Shown here: positions 1-6,111 of the stretch, in pieces | How positions within the stretch are numbered: position 1 is the first letter of the stretch | How the letters are laid out: every line of letters starts with the position of its first letter | Assembly (NCBI GenBank): GCA_019417125.1 | Contig: DXVZ01000033.1 | Location: 10,454-21,243, forward strand | Direction of reading: 5' to 3' | DNA from: Phascolarctobacterium sp. | GTDB lineage: Bacteria; Bacillota; Negativicutes; Acidaminococcales; Acidaminococcaceae | DNA length: 10,790 nt | Notes under the pieces: model-generated | Databases searched by the model: none | Seen by the model: the letters and a program-made list of their open reading frames with translations, nothing else | Told to the model about the DNA's origin: nothing | Made by a program: the position numbers and the translations under genes

Positions 1-323
1 AACTTGCTAAACAAGAAAAAGCCGATAACGCCCGCCCTGCCCTTAAAGGCACAGTAGACAATATGGCGCAGTACGACGTTGTTTTTGTAGGCTTTCCTAT
101 TTGGTGGTACACCGCGCCGATGGCAGTAGCAACCTTTGCCGACAGCTATGATTTCAGCGGTAAAACCGTCATCACCTTCTGCACCAGCGGCGGCAGCCCC
201 ATCAGCGACAGCACGCCTGACGTTACCAAATGGTTTAAAGGCGCTAATGTTATTGAAGGCATCCGCGCTTACCCGGACAACGCAGCTGCAACAGAAAAAT
301 GGGTTGACAGCCTGAACCTGTAA
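1..323 (+). CDS. Flavodoxin family protein (C-terminal part, 5' end outside window)
   Basis: This is the last 106 codons of a flavodoxin; the reading frame is open from base 3 to the TAA at 321-323 and has no start in the window. Flavodoxins carry FMN non-covalently and shuttle electrons in the cytoplasm. Visible signatures are the YDVVFVGFPIWWYTAP segment (a beta strand followed by the aromatic FMN-contact loop) and the later ITFCTSGGSPISDS strand-loop, which match the Flavodoxin_4-type family. The ATG at 63 is internal: codons before it already read as flavodoxin sequence (ARPALKGTVDNM) and no Shine-Dalgarno lies in front of it. The gene is the only + strand gene in the left part and faces the dehydrogenase at 390-1430. 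Electron partner and substrate cannot be told from this fragment. Confidence 0.88.
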   Translation, partial: LAKQEKADNARPALKGTVDNMAQYDVVFVGFPIWWYTAPMAVATFADSYDFSGKTVITFCTSGGSPISDSTPDVTKWFKGANVIEGIRAYPDNAAATEKWVDSLNL

Positions 324-338
324 AAACTACAAAAAATT

Positions 339-368
339 AAACCTGCACTTTTCAGTGCAGGTTTTTTT
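339..368. terminator. Bidirectional intrinsic terminator between flavodoxin and dehydrogenase
   Basis: Arms 341-349 (ACCTGCACT) and 354-362 (AGTGCAGGT) pair perfectly over 9 bp around a TTTC loop, with two more A-T pairs outside. A run of seven T follows at 362-368 on the + strand, and the opposite strand also has T-rich sequence beyond the stem, so it can end both converging genes. Confidence 0.88.
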
Positions 369-389
369 ATGCCCATTTGTTATTTGGTT

Positions 390-1430
390 TTACGGTTTAA
401 CAACAGCTTTTAAAATCGGGTCGGTAGGGTCGGTTAAACGCTCAAACGTGTGCTGTAAATCGCTAAGCGGCACAATGTCGCTCACAAAGCTTTCGGCGTC
501 AACCATGCCGCTGGCAATTAGGTTAATGGTTTCGGTAAATTCCGCGCGCGTGCACGATACGCTGCCATGCAGCTTAACTTCTTTCAGCACCAGGCGGTTA
601 ACATTGACGCTGATTTGCGGGTCTATAGAATTGCCAACCATGACGATTTCGCCGCCGGGTTTTACTGCTTCAATGCACATATTCAGCGTTTCGGCAGCGC
701 CGACAGCTTCAAATACCACGTCAAAGCCGCCTTCAGTATCTTCAAGCATTTGCTTAACGCTCTCCGGGCTGCTTTCATAAAAGGTATCGCACAGGTTAAG
801 TTCACGTGCCTTGCGCGTTTTAATGTCGTGGCGTTTACTCATCGCCACAAACGAAGCGCCCGCCTTGCGTGCCAAATCGCACATAAAGTGCCCGATAATA
901 CCAGTGCCTACTACCAGTACCTTGTCATTAAGGCGCAGTCCGGAATGTTTAACGGCGTGGTACGCCACCATCAGCGGGTCAATTAAACCTGCCGCTACGT
1001 CAGAAACGGTGTCCGGCAGTTTATAGGCGTTGCGCGCCCTGCCTGCAAATTTTTGCGCATAGCCGCCGTTGCACACAAAGCCAACGTAATTGGTGCCATC
1101 CACAAAACGGCACAGGTGTTCCAGCCCGGCGCGGCACATATCACACTCGCCGCAATACAGATTAGCCCAAAAGGTAACGCGGTCGCCAACTTTAAAACTG
1201 CTGTCGCCTGGGTTTGTTACCACGCCGCAAAACTCGTGCCCCATGTGGAATTCGCCGTCCTGTTCTGCCCAGCCTTTGCCTGTTTTCCACATATGAATGT
1301 CGCTGCCGCATACGCCGCAGGCTTTAACGTCAATTTCAATTTCGCCCGGCTTTAATTCCGGCACGGGCACATCCTGCACAACTATTTGCTGCGGGCCAAC
1401 TAATACGCCCGCTTTCATTGTTTCTGCCAT
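390..1430 (-). CDS. Zinc-dependent medium-chain alcohol dehydrogenase (threonine/sorbitol dehydrogenase-like)
   Basis: 346-residue cytoplasmic NAD(P)-dependent oxidoreductase of the MDR superfamily, acting on an alcohol, polyol or amino-alcohol that cannot be specified. The catalytic-zinc side shows C41-GSDIH46 and G64-H-E66; the structural zinc lobe shows C93, C96, C99 and C107 in the usual spacing; the Rossmann loop is GTGIIG at 175-180. Length is normal for the family. The frame can be extended to an ATG at 1472, but the start at 1430 is preferred: AAGGAGAAGG lies just upstream (1435-1444) and the protein then opens with MAETMKAGVLVG, as family members do. It lies 62 bases behind the aldo/keto reductase stop with no terminator between, so the two are probably cotranscribed. 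Family call is firm; substrate is unknown. Confidence 0.9.
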   Translation of the reverse strand: MAETMKAGVLVGPQQIVVQDVPVPELKPGEIEIDVKACGVCGSDIHMWKTGKGWAEQDGEFHMGHEFCGVVTNPGDSSFKVGDRVTFWANLYCGECDMCRAGLEHLCRFVDGTNYVGFVCNGGYAQKFAGRARNAYKLPDTVSDVAAGLIDPLMVAYHAVKHSGLRLNDKVLVVGTGIIGHFMCDLARKAGASFVAMSKRHDIKTRKARELNLCDTFYESSPESVKQMLEDTEGGFDVVFEAVGAAETLNMCIEAVKPGGEIVMVGNSIDPQISVNVNRLVLKEVKLHGSVSCTRAEFTETINLIASGMVDAESFVSDIVPLSDLQHTFERLTDPTDPILKAVVKP

Positions 1431-1492
1431 ATTGCCTTCTCCTTTTTTAGTTCCACAAGCGCCTGCCGACACAAGCAGCCGCTACATATTTA

Positions 1493-2659
1493 TCAGTATG
1501 CCACCTGGCGGTGATGCTGCGCCGGGTAACGGTCGCCCACAACGGGGAACTTATCCACTGCCGTTTCCAGTTCGCGTACATCGTCTGCGGAAAGCTGCAT
1601 CTCCGCCGCGCGCAGGTTTTCTTCCAAATGCGCCAGTTTAGTAGTACCCGGAATCGGCACAATGAACGGCGCTTTAGCAAGCAGCCAAGCCAGCGCCACC
1701 TGCGCCGAAGTCATGCCGCGGCTGCGCCCAAACTGCTGCAATTCGTTAACAATGCGCAGGTTAAGGCGCGTATTTTCCGGCGCAAAGCGCGGCAGCGTCT
1801 GCCTGTTATCGTTATTGGGGTCAAAGCGGGTGTATTCGTTAATATCGCCGCCCAAAAAGCCGCGGTTCATGGGGCTGTACGGCACAAAGCCGATGCCCAG
1901 TTCACGGCAGGCAGCCAGCACGCCGTTAGTTTCCACATCGCGGAACATTAAGTGATATTCGCTCTGCACGGCGGTCAGCGGCGTTACGGCATGCGCACGG
2001 CGGATAACATCGGCGCTTACCTCGCACACGCCCCAGCGTTTAACCTTGCCCTCTTTAATTAAATCGCCAATAGTACCGGCAACTTCTTCAATAGGCACAC
2101 TGCGGTCCATACGGTGCTGGTAAAACATTTCCAGGCAATCAACACGCAGACGGCGCAGCGATTCTTCGCAGTAACGGCGGATGGTTTCCGGCCTGCTGTC
2201 CTGCCTGCCGGTTGCCTTGCCGTTAATAACCTCGTGCCCAAATTTGGTGGTTACGGCAACCTGCCCTTTAAACGGCGCCAGCGCTTCGCCAACCAGTTCT
2301 TCGTTAGTCAGCGGCCCGTAAATAATAGCGGTGTCAAACAAAGTTACGCCGCGCTCCACCGCCTGGCGGATAACTTTAATACATTCTTCACGGCTGGGCG
2401 ATACGCTGCGGTTATAGTTCATGCCCATGCAGCCCAGCCCCAGTGCTGATACCGTCAGCGCTGCGCTGCCGCTGCCAAGTGTACGTTCTTTGGTAATCTG
2501 CATATGCCCCTCTTTGGCTCTTTTATTTTTGACTCCAGGTTTTGCCGCTTCCGCCATTACAGAAGGGCCTGCCAAAATTGCCGCGCCCAAAAGCGCGGAG
2601 TTTTTTAAAAAGGTACGCCGGTCCATCTTTTTGCCGGTATCTTTAACGCCGTTATCCAT
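1493..2659 (-). CDS. Aldo/keto reductase with N-terminal twin-arginine signal
   Basis: 388-residue protein in two parts. Residues 13-38 (DRRTFLKNSALLGAAILAG, then an Ala-rich end AEAA) form a Tat signal with the R14-R15 pair and an FLK match to the consensus. From about residue 57 a complete aldo/keto reductase TIM barrel follows, with the catalytic tetrad D109, Y114, K139 and H182 and the cofactor segment PIPGTTKLAHLEENL at 336-350. Family members reduce carbonyls with NADPH; Tat export would carry the folded, cofactor-loaded enzyme across the inner membrane. The start at 2659 has CAGGAG 9 bases upstream. A second ATG at 2503 (residue 53) also has an AGAGGGG sequence before it and would give a leaderless cytoplasmic enzyme. 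It is the first gene of a likely two-gene operon with the zinc dehydrogenase and is divergent from a LysR-type regulator. Substrate unknown. Confidence 0.9.
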   Translation of the reverse strand: MDNGVKDTGKKMDRRTFLKNSALLGAAILAGPSVMAEAAKPGVKNKRAKEGHMQITKERTLGSGSAALTVSALGLGCMGMNYNRSVSPSREECIKVIRQAVERGVTLFDTAIIYGPLTNEELVGEALAPFKGQVAVTTKFGHEVINGKATGRQDSRPETIRRYCEESLRRLRVDCLEMFYQHRMDRSVPIEEVAGTIGDLIKEGKVKRWGVCEVSADVIRRAHAVTPLTAVQSEYHLMFRDVETNGVLAACRELGIGFVPYSPMNRGFLGGDINEYTRFDPNNDNRQTLPRFAPENTRLNLRIVNELQQFGRSRGMTSAQVALAWLLAKAPFIVPIPGTTKLAHLEENLRAAEMQLSADDVRELETAVDKFPVVGDRYPAQHHRQVAY

Positions 2660-2734
2660 TCCAATCAGCTCCTGTCCTGTTCATTAAAAGCCTGCGTGCG
2701 CCGTGCACAAGCGCCACGCCTGCCCTTTACTTTC

Positions 2735-2764
2735 ATTTTAGTATCTGTGCGCCGCCAATACCAA
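2735..2764 (-). promoter_or_regulatory. Candidate promoter of the aldo/keto reductase operon
   Basis: On the minus strand TTGGTA (2759-2764) and TAAAAT (2735-2740) are separated by 18 bases. The -35 element is a weak match, as expected for an activator-dependent promoter. The start point would be near 2728, leaving a leader of about 70 bases. Confidence 0.38.
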
Positions 2765-2785
2765 TACTTTAACTTTATATCACGA

Positions 2786-2802
2786 TATGCCCCTTAAGCA
2801 TA
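2786..2802. promoter_or_regulatory. Candidate LysR-type operator (T-N11-A dyad) in the divergent region
   Basis: The sequence reads TATGC-N7-GCATA with perfect 5-bp arms; T2788 and A2800 form the T-N11-A core that is the known LysR-type recognition site. Its centre (2794) is about 66 bases upstream of the predicted reductase start point, the usual place for the recognition site. A second short dyad, ATATC-AC-GATAT at 2777-2788, lies next to it toward the reductase promoter and could be the activation half. The adjacent LysR gene is the natural candidate to bind here. Confidence 0.45.
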
Positions 2803-2841
2803 GGTTTTATAAGCAAATACGCTTGCAATGCGGCTTTTGTT

Positions 2842-2847
2842 TATAAT
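2842..2847 (+). promoter_or_regulatory. -10 element of the LysR regulator gene
   Basis: A perfect TATAAT lies 37 bases before the LysR start codon. No good -35 is found at 16-18 bases: the nearest TTGCAA (2823-2828) is only 13 bases away. The promoter is therefore weak or autoregulated by its own product. Confidence 0.42.
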
Positions 2848-2884
2848 AAAATAAGGTTAAAAATAGGCGTAAGGAGGGGGCTCC

Positions 2885-3769
2885 ATGGAATTAAGGGTAC
2901 TGCATTATTTTTTAACGGTTGCGCGCGAAGAAAACATTACCCGCGCCGCCGACGCCCTGCATATAACGCAGCCCACGCTCAGCCGCCAGCTGATGCAGCT
3001 GGAAGAAGAAGTAGGGGCGCAGCTTTTTAACCGTCATTCGCGCAAAATTACGCTGACGCACGAGGGGATGCTTTTGCGCCGCCGCGCAGAAGAAATTTTA
3101 AGCCTTGTGCAAAAAACAGAACGTGAGATAAGCGATGCCAACAGCCTTATCGACGGCGAAATCGCCATTGGCGCAGGCGAGCTTCACGCAGTTCAGCTTT
3201 TGCCGCCGCTGATTAAATCCTTCCGCGAAACATACCCCAACGTTACTTTTGATATACACACCGGCAACGCCGACCAGATAAAAGAACGTATCGAAAACGG
3301 TCTGACGGATATAGGAGTGCTGCTGGAGCCCGTCAACATAGAAAAATATGACTTTATCCGTTTAAAAAACAGCGAGCGCTGGGTAGTGCTGATGCCGCCT
3401 GACGACCCGCTGACGGCTAAAAGCGCCGTAAGCCCTGCCGACCTTGCCGGCAAGCCGTTATTAACTACCTCACGCCAAAGCGTGCGCAACGAGGTAATTA
3501 ACTGGTTCGGCGATTATTACAAAAGCATTAAAATCATCGGCGGCGGCAACCTGCCCGCTAACAAAGCCCTTATGGTTAAGGAAGGGCTGGGTTACGCGCT
3601 TATTATCGGCAGCAGCATTACGCTATGGGATAAAAAGCACATTGCCTGGCGTCCGCTGAACCCGGACATGACCACCAGTTCCGTCATAGCGTGGAAAAAA
3701 CACCAGCCTTTCAGCCCCGCAGCCGAAAAGTTTATTGCCCATTTAAAGGAAAACCTGCGCGAAAATTAA
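2885..3769 (+). CDS. LysR-type transcriptional regulator, divergent from the reductase operon
   Basis: 294-residue cytoplasmic regulator of normal LysR length. Residues 1-60 form the winged helix-turn-helix, with the characteristic ITRAADALHITQPTLSRQL recognition helix and the EEVGAQLFNR wing, followed by a linker helix to about residue 85. Residues 90-290 are the periplasmic-binding-like effector domain, opening with GEIAIGAGELHAVQLLPP. The start at 2885 has an AAGGAGGGGG ribosome site a few bases upstream. LysR regulators typically control a divergently transcribed neighbour and repress themselves; here that neighbour is the aldo/keto reductase plus zinc dehydrogenase pair, and a T-N11-A dyad lies between them. 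The effector cannot be predicted. Family call is certain; target assignment is inferred from position. Confidence 0.93.
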   Translation: MELRVLHYFLTVAREENITRAADALHITQPTLSRQLMQLEEEVGAQLFNRHSRKITLTHEGMLLRRRAEEILSLVQKTEREISDANSLIDGEIAIGAGELHAVQLLPPLIKSFRETYPNVTFDIHTGNADQIKERIENGLTDIGVLLEPVNIEKYDFIRLKNSERWVVLMPPDDPLTAKSAVSPADLAGKPLLTTSRQSVRNEVINWFGDYYKSIKIIGGGNLPANKALMVKEGLGYALIIGSSITLWDKKHIAWRPLNPDMTTSSVIAWKKHQPFSPAAEKFIAHLKENLREN

Positions 3770-3782
3770 AAAGAAGGCATAC

Positions 3783-3830
3783 AAAAAACACCTTTCTCCG
3801 TTTTTACGGAAAAAGGTGTTTAAGTTTTTA
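3783..3830. terminator. Bidirectional terminator between LysR gene and tatC
   Basis: A 15-position stem (3786-3800 with 3807-3821, one C-A mismatch) closes a TTTTTA loop. On the minus strand it is followed by six T (complement of 3783-3788), ending the tatC transcript; on the + strand a TTTTT run sits at 3825-3829, ending the LysR transcript. Confidence 0.85.
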
Positions 3831-3840
3831 CCGTGTTTTA

Positions 3841-4578
3841 TTATTTGCGCAGCACCGTGCGGATAAACAGGCGGCTGCCTTCGTACAGCACAATCATCGG
3901 CACCGCAAGCAAAGTCTGCGTTACCACGTCCGGCGTCGGCGTAATAATTGCCGCCAAAATAAATGACGCCACAATCATATAGCGCCTGCCGCGTTTTAAA
4001 AGCGCAGAACTTACCACGCCCATCTGTGCCAGCACAATCAGCACCATTGGCAGGTTAAAAATAAAGCCAAACGGCACCACCAGCATTAAAAAGAAATCCA
4101 AATAGCTTTCAATCGAAAGCATCGGCGCGATGTTGCCGCCCGCAAAGGTTGTAAAAAAGTGTAAACCCTGCGGAAACACAAAAAAGTACGCAAAGGCAAT
4201 GCCCGCCCAAAACAGCAAAACGGAGGACGGCACAAATACCATCAGCGCCGAACGTTCTTTTCCTGTCAGCGCAGGCACCAAAAAAGCCCACAACTCGTAA
4301 AACAGTACCGGCGCGGCAATCAGCACGCCGCATGCAAGGGCGATTTTGATGTAGATAAAAAACGCTTCCGCCGGGCGCATATAGTACAAATTAGCGGCAG
4401 GCGCAGTCAGCACGGCGACAATTTCGTCGATGTAAAAGCTGCTGACCAGCGTACCAGCCGCCAACGCCGCCAGGCTATGCAAAATTCTGCGCCGCAGTTC
4501 GCCCAAATGCTCCGTTAAGGTCATCGCCTCATCGTTATTATCTAAAGGACGGCCGTTATCCATAGCCTGCTCCATCAC
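3841..4578 (-). CDS. tatC: Sec-independent translocase subunit TatC
   Basis: About 240-residue multi-spanning inner-membrane protein, the receptor for twin-arginine signals in the Tat export system. It opens with MTLTEHLGELRRRI, the conserved cytoplasmic N-terminal region that contacts the RR motif, and contains six hydrophobic segments, with family landmarks such as the PVLFYELWAFLVPAL region and the SFILAAIITPTPDVVTQ region near the end. The open frame starts with GTG at 4578, overlapping the tatA stop; an ATG at 4575 overlaps it as TGATG. A third choice, ATG at 4563, has GGAG six bases upstream and may be the real start. The gene is tightly coupled behind tatA. Two DUF362 proteins with Tat-type leaders lie just upstream and a Tat-signal reductase lies beyond the LysR gene, so clients surround it. 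Confidence 0.96.
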   Translation of the reverse strand: MMEQAMDNGRPLDNNDEAMTLTEHLGELRRRILHSLAALAAGTLVSSFYIDEIVAVLTAPAANLYYMRPAEAFFIYIKIALACGVLIAAPVLFYELWAFLVPALTGKERSALMVFVPSSVLLFWAGIAFAYFFVFPQGLHFFTTFAGGNIAPMLSIESYLDFFLMLVVPFGFIFNLPMVLIVLAQMGVVSSALLKRGRRYMIVASFILAAIITPTPDVVTQTLLAVPMIVLYEGSRLFIRTVLRK

Positions 4579-4814
4579 TTTTTCGCTTCTGCCTGTACAG
4601 ATTCCTCTTTCGCGGGCGCAGCTTCTTTGGTTTCTGCTGTTTCGGCAACTTCACCGGCTTTTTTAATTTCCGTTTCCGTGCTGTTTACTGCCTGTTTAAA
4701 CTCTTTCATGCTCTTTCCCAAAGCAGAACCGATTTCCGGCAGTTTGCCAGGGCCGAAGAAAATAAGGCCGATAACTAAAATAAGCAATAATTCAGGTAAA
4801 CCCAGACCAAACAT
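4575..4814 (-). CDS. tatA: Sec-independent translocase subunit TatA/TatE
   Basis: 79-residue single-span inner-membrane protein that oligomerises with TatC to form the Tat pore. The N-terminal transmembrane helix is residues 5-20 (GLPELLLILVIGLIFF), followed by the conserved hinge FGPGKLPEIG and an amphipathic helix (SALGKSMKEFKQAVN). The tail from residue 45 is charged and Ala/Glu/Lys-rich, typical and poorly conserved. Residue 8 is Glu, the residue usual in TatB; together with the absence of any tatB here this fits a minimal TatA-TatC system in which one protein covers both roles. An AAGGAGG site (4822-4828) lies seven bases before the ATG. The stop overlaps the tatC start region. An unusual promoter with a 19-base spacer lies just upstream. 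Confidence 0.96.
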   Translation of the reverse strand: MFGLGLPELLLILVIGLIFFGPGKLPEIGSALGKSMKEFKQAVNSTETEIKKAGEVAETAETKEAAPAKEESVQAEAKK

Positions 4815-4870
4815 AAATATTCCTCCTTGTTATCTAACAAAAATATTGCGGTTATTTTTTTATTACTTAT

Positions 4871-4901
4871 ATAGTAACACTTATAGCCGGCTCTAAGTCA
4901 A
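4871..4901 (-). promoter_or_regulatory. Candidate tatA promoter with 19-base spacer
   Basis: On the minus strand TTGACT (4896-4901) is followed after exactly 19 bases by TACTAT (4871-4876). The 22 bases upstream of the -35 are almost entirely A/T and resemble an UP element, including the AAAATT-T-AATTTT dyad at 4911-4923. The same TTGACT-N19 layout precedes both DUF362 genes. A TATATA further down (N22) is a possible alternative -10. Confidence 0.48.
4879..4898. promoter_or_regulatory. 20-bp palindromic operator candidate inside the tatA promoter spacer
   Basis: Arms ACTTA-N-AGCC and GGCT-N-TAAGT meet with no loop; nine of ten base pairs are symmetrical. The palindrome starts within the -35 hexamer and ends two bases before the -10 element. 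With no loop and no T run it is a poor RNA terminator, so a protein-binding site is the better reading. This placement is the one used by MerR-family regulators. Confidence 0.5.
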
Positions 4902-4962
4902 GTGATATTTAAAATTTAATTTTGGGTTAACCTGCCTTTTACCGCCGCCAAACATTAACGCT

Positions 4963-5967
4963 TTAATCAATGCTTATCAGTTCATAATTGGGGTTGCCCA
5001 TTTTCAGCTCTTTCATATAGCTTAACTGGCGCAGGCCTTCGCGGCTTTCAATGCGCTCAATCAAATCTTTGTTATCGCCGCCCGGTTTATCGTAAACCAT
5101 ATCCACGCAAGCCTGGTCAACCGCCAACAAATCAGTAGAAGCCACCATGCCGATATCGCCGATGGTCGGTTCCTCCGCTTCTGGCCCTGCACAGTCGCAG
5201 CGTACGGACATTCTGTTCATTACGTTAACATATACAATACGTTTGCCGAAAAAGTCTGTTACGGCTTTGCCGGCTTCCGCCATATGCTCCATAAACTTTG
5301 CGCCGCGCACGCTAAAATCGCCGCCGTGCTGCATAGCTTTGCCAACCTTTGCATCGGCGCAGCCAATAGCTATGTTCTTCAGCGAGCCGCCAAAACCTCC
5401 TGCGGCATGGCCTTTAAAATGCGTCAATACAACCATGCTGTCATAGGTTGGCAGGCTTTTGCCGACATACATTTCTTTAAAGTGCTTGCCGCCGCGTACC
5501 GGCAAGGCAGTATTGCCAAATTCATCCATAATATCGACCGGGCAGAAATCCCAGCCGTTAGCGGCGATGGTTTTGCGGTGCAGCTCCGTAGTGTGGCGCC
5601 CGCGTTTATACAGAGTGTTGGTTTCTACAATGTTGCTGTCGGGTATGCGCTGCTGCACGGCTTTAACAAAATCACGCGGCAGAAAATTTTTACCGCCAAT
5701 TTCTCCGGTGTGCACTTTAATAGCAACCTTGCCGTAAATTTCGCTGTTAATCAGTTCGTACAACTTTACAAAATGTGCTGCGTCAATGTGTTCGGTAAAA
5801 TATACTTTGGCGCTGCTGCCAGCCGCCAGCGGCGCTTTAAGCTGCTTGCTGCCAATAACAGGAGCCTGCGCGTATGCCTTGCCAAGCTGCGGCACATTAA
5901 ACGCCGCCGCGCTGATAGCCGCCATACCGGCGAGCCTTAAAAAATCTCTGCGTGTCAGTTTGTCCAT
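4963..5967 (-). CDS. Tat-exported DUF362 protein, paralogue A
   Basis: 334-residue protein with a classical twin-arginine leader: T5-R6-R7-D-F-L-R followed by a hydrophobic stretch and a likely AYA/Q cleavage at residues 31-34. The mature part is a DUF362 domain, recognisable from HTGEIGGKNFLP (86-97), HFKGHAAGGFGGSLKNIAIGC (183-203) and CDCAGPEAEEPTIGDIG (257-273). Its biochemical role is not established. Unlike DUF362 proteins fused to ferredoxins it has no CxxCxxC cluster motif, but C142, C203, C257 and C259 are all kept in paralogue B and could bind metal or form disulfides. The frame extends to a GTG at 5988, but the ATG at 5967 has AAGGGGG eight bases upstream and places the RR motif normally. 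It lies between paralogue B and tatA, each with its own promoter. Confidence 0.9.
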   Translation of the reverse strand: MDKLTRRDFLRLAGMAAISAAAFNVPQLGKAYAQAPVIGSKQLKAPLAAGSSAKVYFTEHIDAAHFVKLYELINSEIYGKVAIKVHTGEIGGKNFLPRDFVKAVQQRIPDSNIVETNTLYKRGRHTTELHRKTIAANGWDFCPVDIMDEFGNTALPVRGGKHFKEMYVGKSLPTYDSMVVLTHFKGHAAGGFGGSLKNIAIGCADAKVGKAMQHGGDFSVRGAKFMEHMAEAGKAVTDFFGKRIVYVNVMNRMSVRCDCAGPEAEEPTIGDIGMVASTDLLAVDQACVDMVYDKPGGDNKDLIERIESREGLRQLSYMKELKMGNPNYELISID

Positions 5968-6022
5968 TACTTCAACCCCCTTGAACACTATAAACCAAAA
6001 ACTAAACTATAACTTTACTTTA

Positions 6023-6053
6023 AGTATAAAGGTTAAAGCGCAGGTGAAGTCAA
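6023..6053 (-). promoter_or_regulatory. Candidate promoter of DUF362 paralogue A (19-base spacer)
   Basis: On the minus strand TTGACT (6048-6053) is followed after 19 bases by TATACT (6023-6028), a one-mismatch -10. Reading the -10 one base earlier as TTATAC gives an 18-base spacer. No convincing palindrome lies in this spacer, unlike tatA. Confidence 0.5.
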
Positions 6054-6079
6054 CAAGCAAAACTGTACCGTTCTGTACA

Positions 6080-6111
6080 AAAAGTGTTGTTAAAAAAAGT
6101 TTCACACTTTT
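6080..6111 (-). terminator. Weak hairpin at the 3' end of DUF362 paralogue B
   Basis: AAAAGTGT (6080-6087) can pair with ACACTTTT (6104-6111) over 8 bp around a 16-base loop; the minus strand then has a short T run. The stem overlaps the last codons of the gene and the loop is large, so termination here may be inefficient and paralogue A may also be read through. Confidence 0.3.

Noticed and set aside
1431..1472. Upstream ATG at 1472 as start of the zinc dehydrogenase
   Set aside because: It adds 14 residues not typical of the family and lacks a close ribosome site, whereas the ATG at 1430 has AAGGAGAAGG directly upstream.
2823..2847. TTGCAA and TATAAT as a full promoter of the LysR gene
   Set aside because: The spacer is only 13 bases, too short for sigma-70; only the -10 element is reported.
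5284..5940. Open frame of 218 codons on the + strand opposite DUF362-A
   Set aside because: It lies wholly antisense to a well-supported gene, has no ribosome site and no recognisable protein pattern; such frames arise from the codon bias of the real gene. The same holds for the + strand frames at 1511-1951 and 9229-9648.
5968..5988. GTG at 5988 as start of DUF362-A
   Set aside because: The ribosome site AAGGGGG lies inside this extension and points to the ATG at 5967, which also places the twin-arginine motif at the usual distance from the N-terminus.
6029..6047. MerR-like dyad in the DUF362-A spacer
   Set aside because: Only scattered symmetrical pairs were found when aligned to the tatA palindrome, so the shared layout is claimed but not a shared palindrome.
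6063..6078. Direct repeat CTGTAC spaced ten bases, upstream of DUF362-A
   Set aside because: Two 6-base copies one helical turn apart could be an activator site, but no third copy exists near tatA or DUF362-B, and it is easily due to chance.
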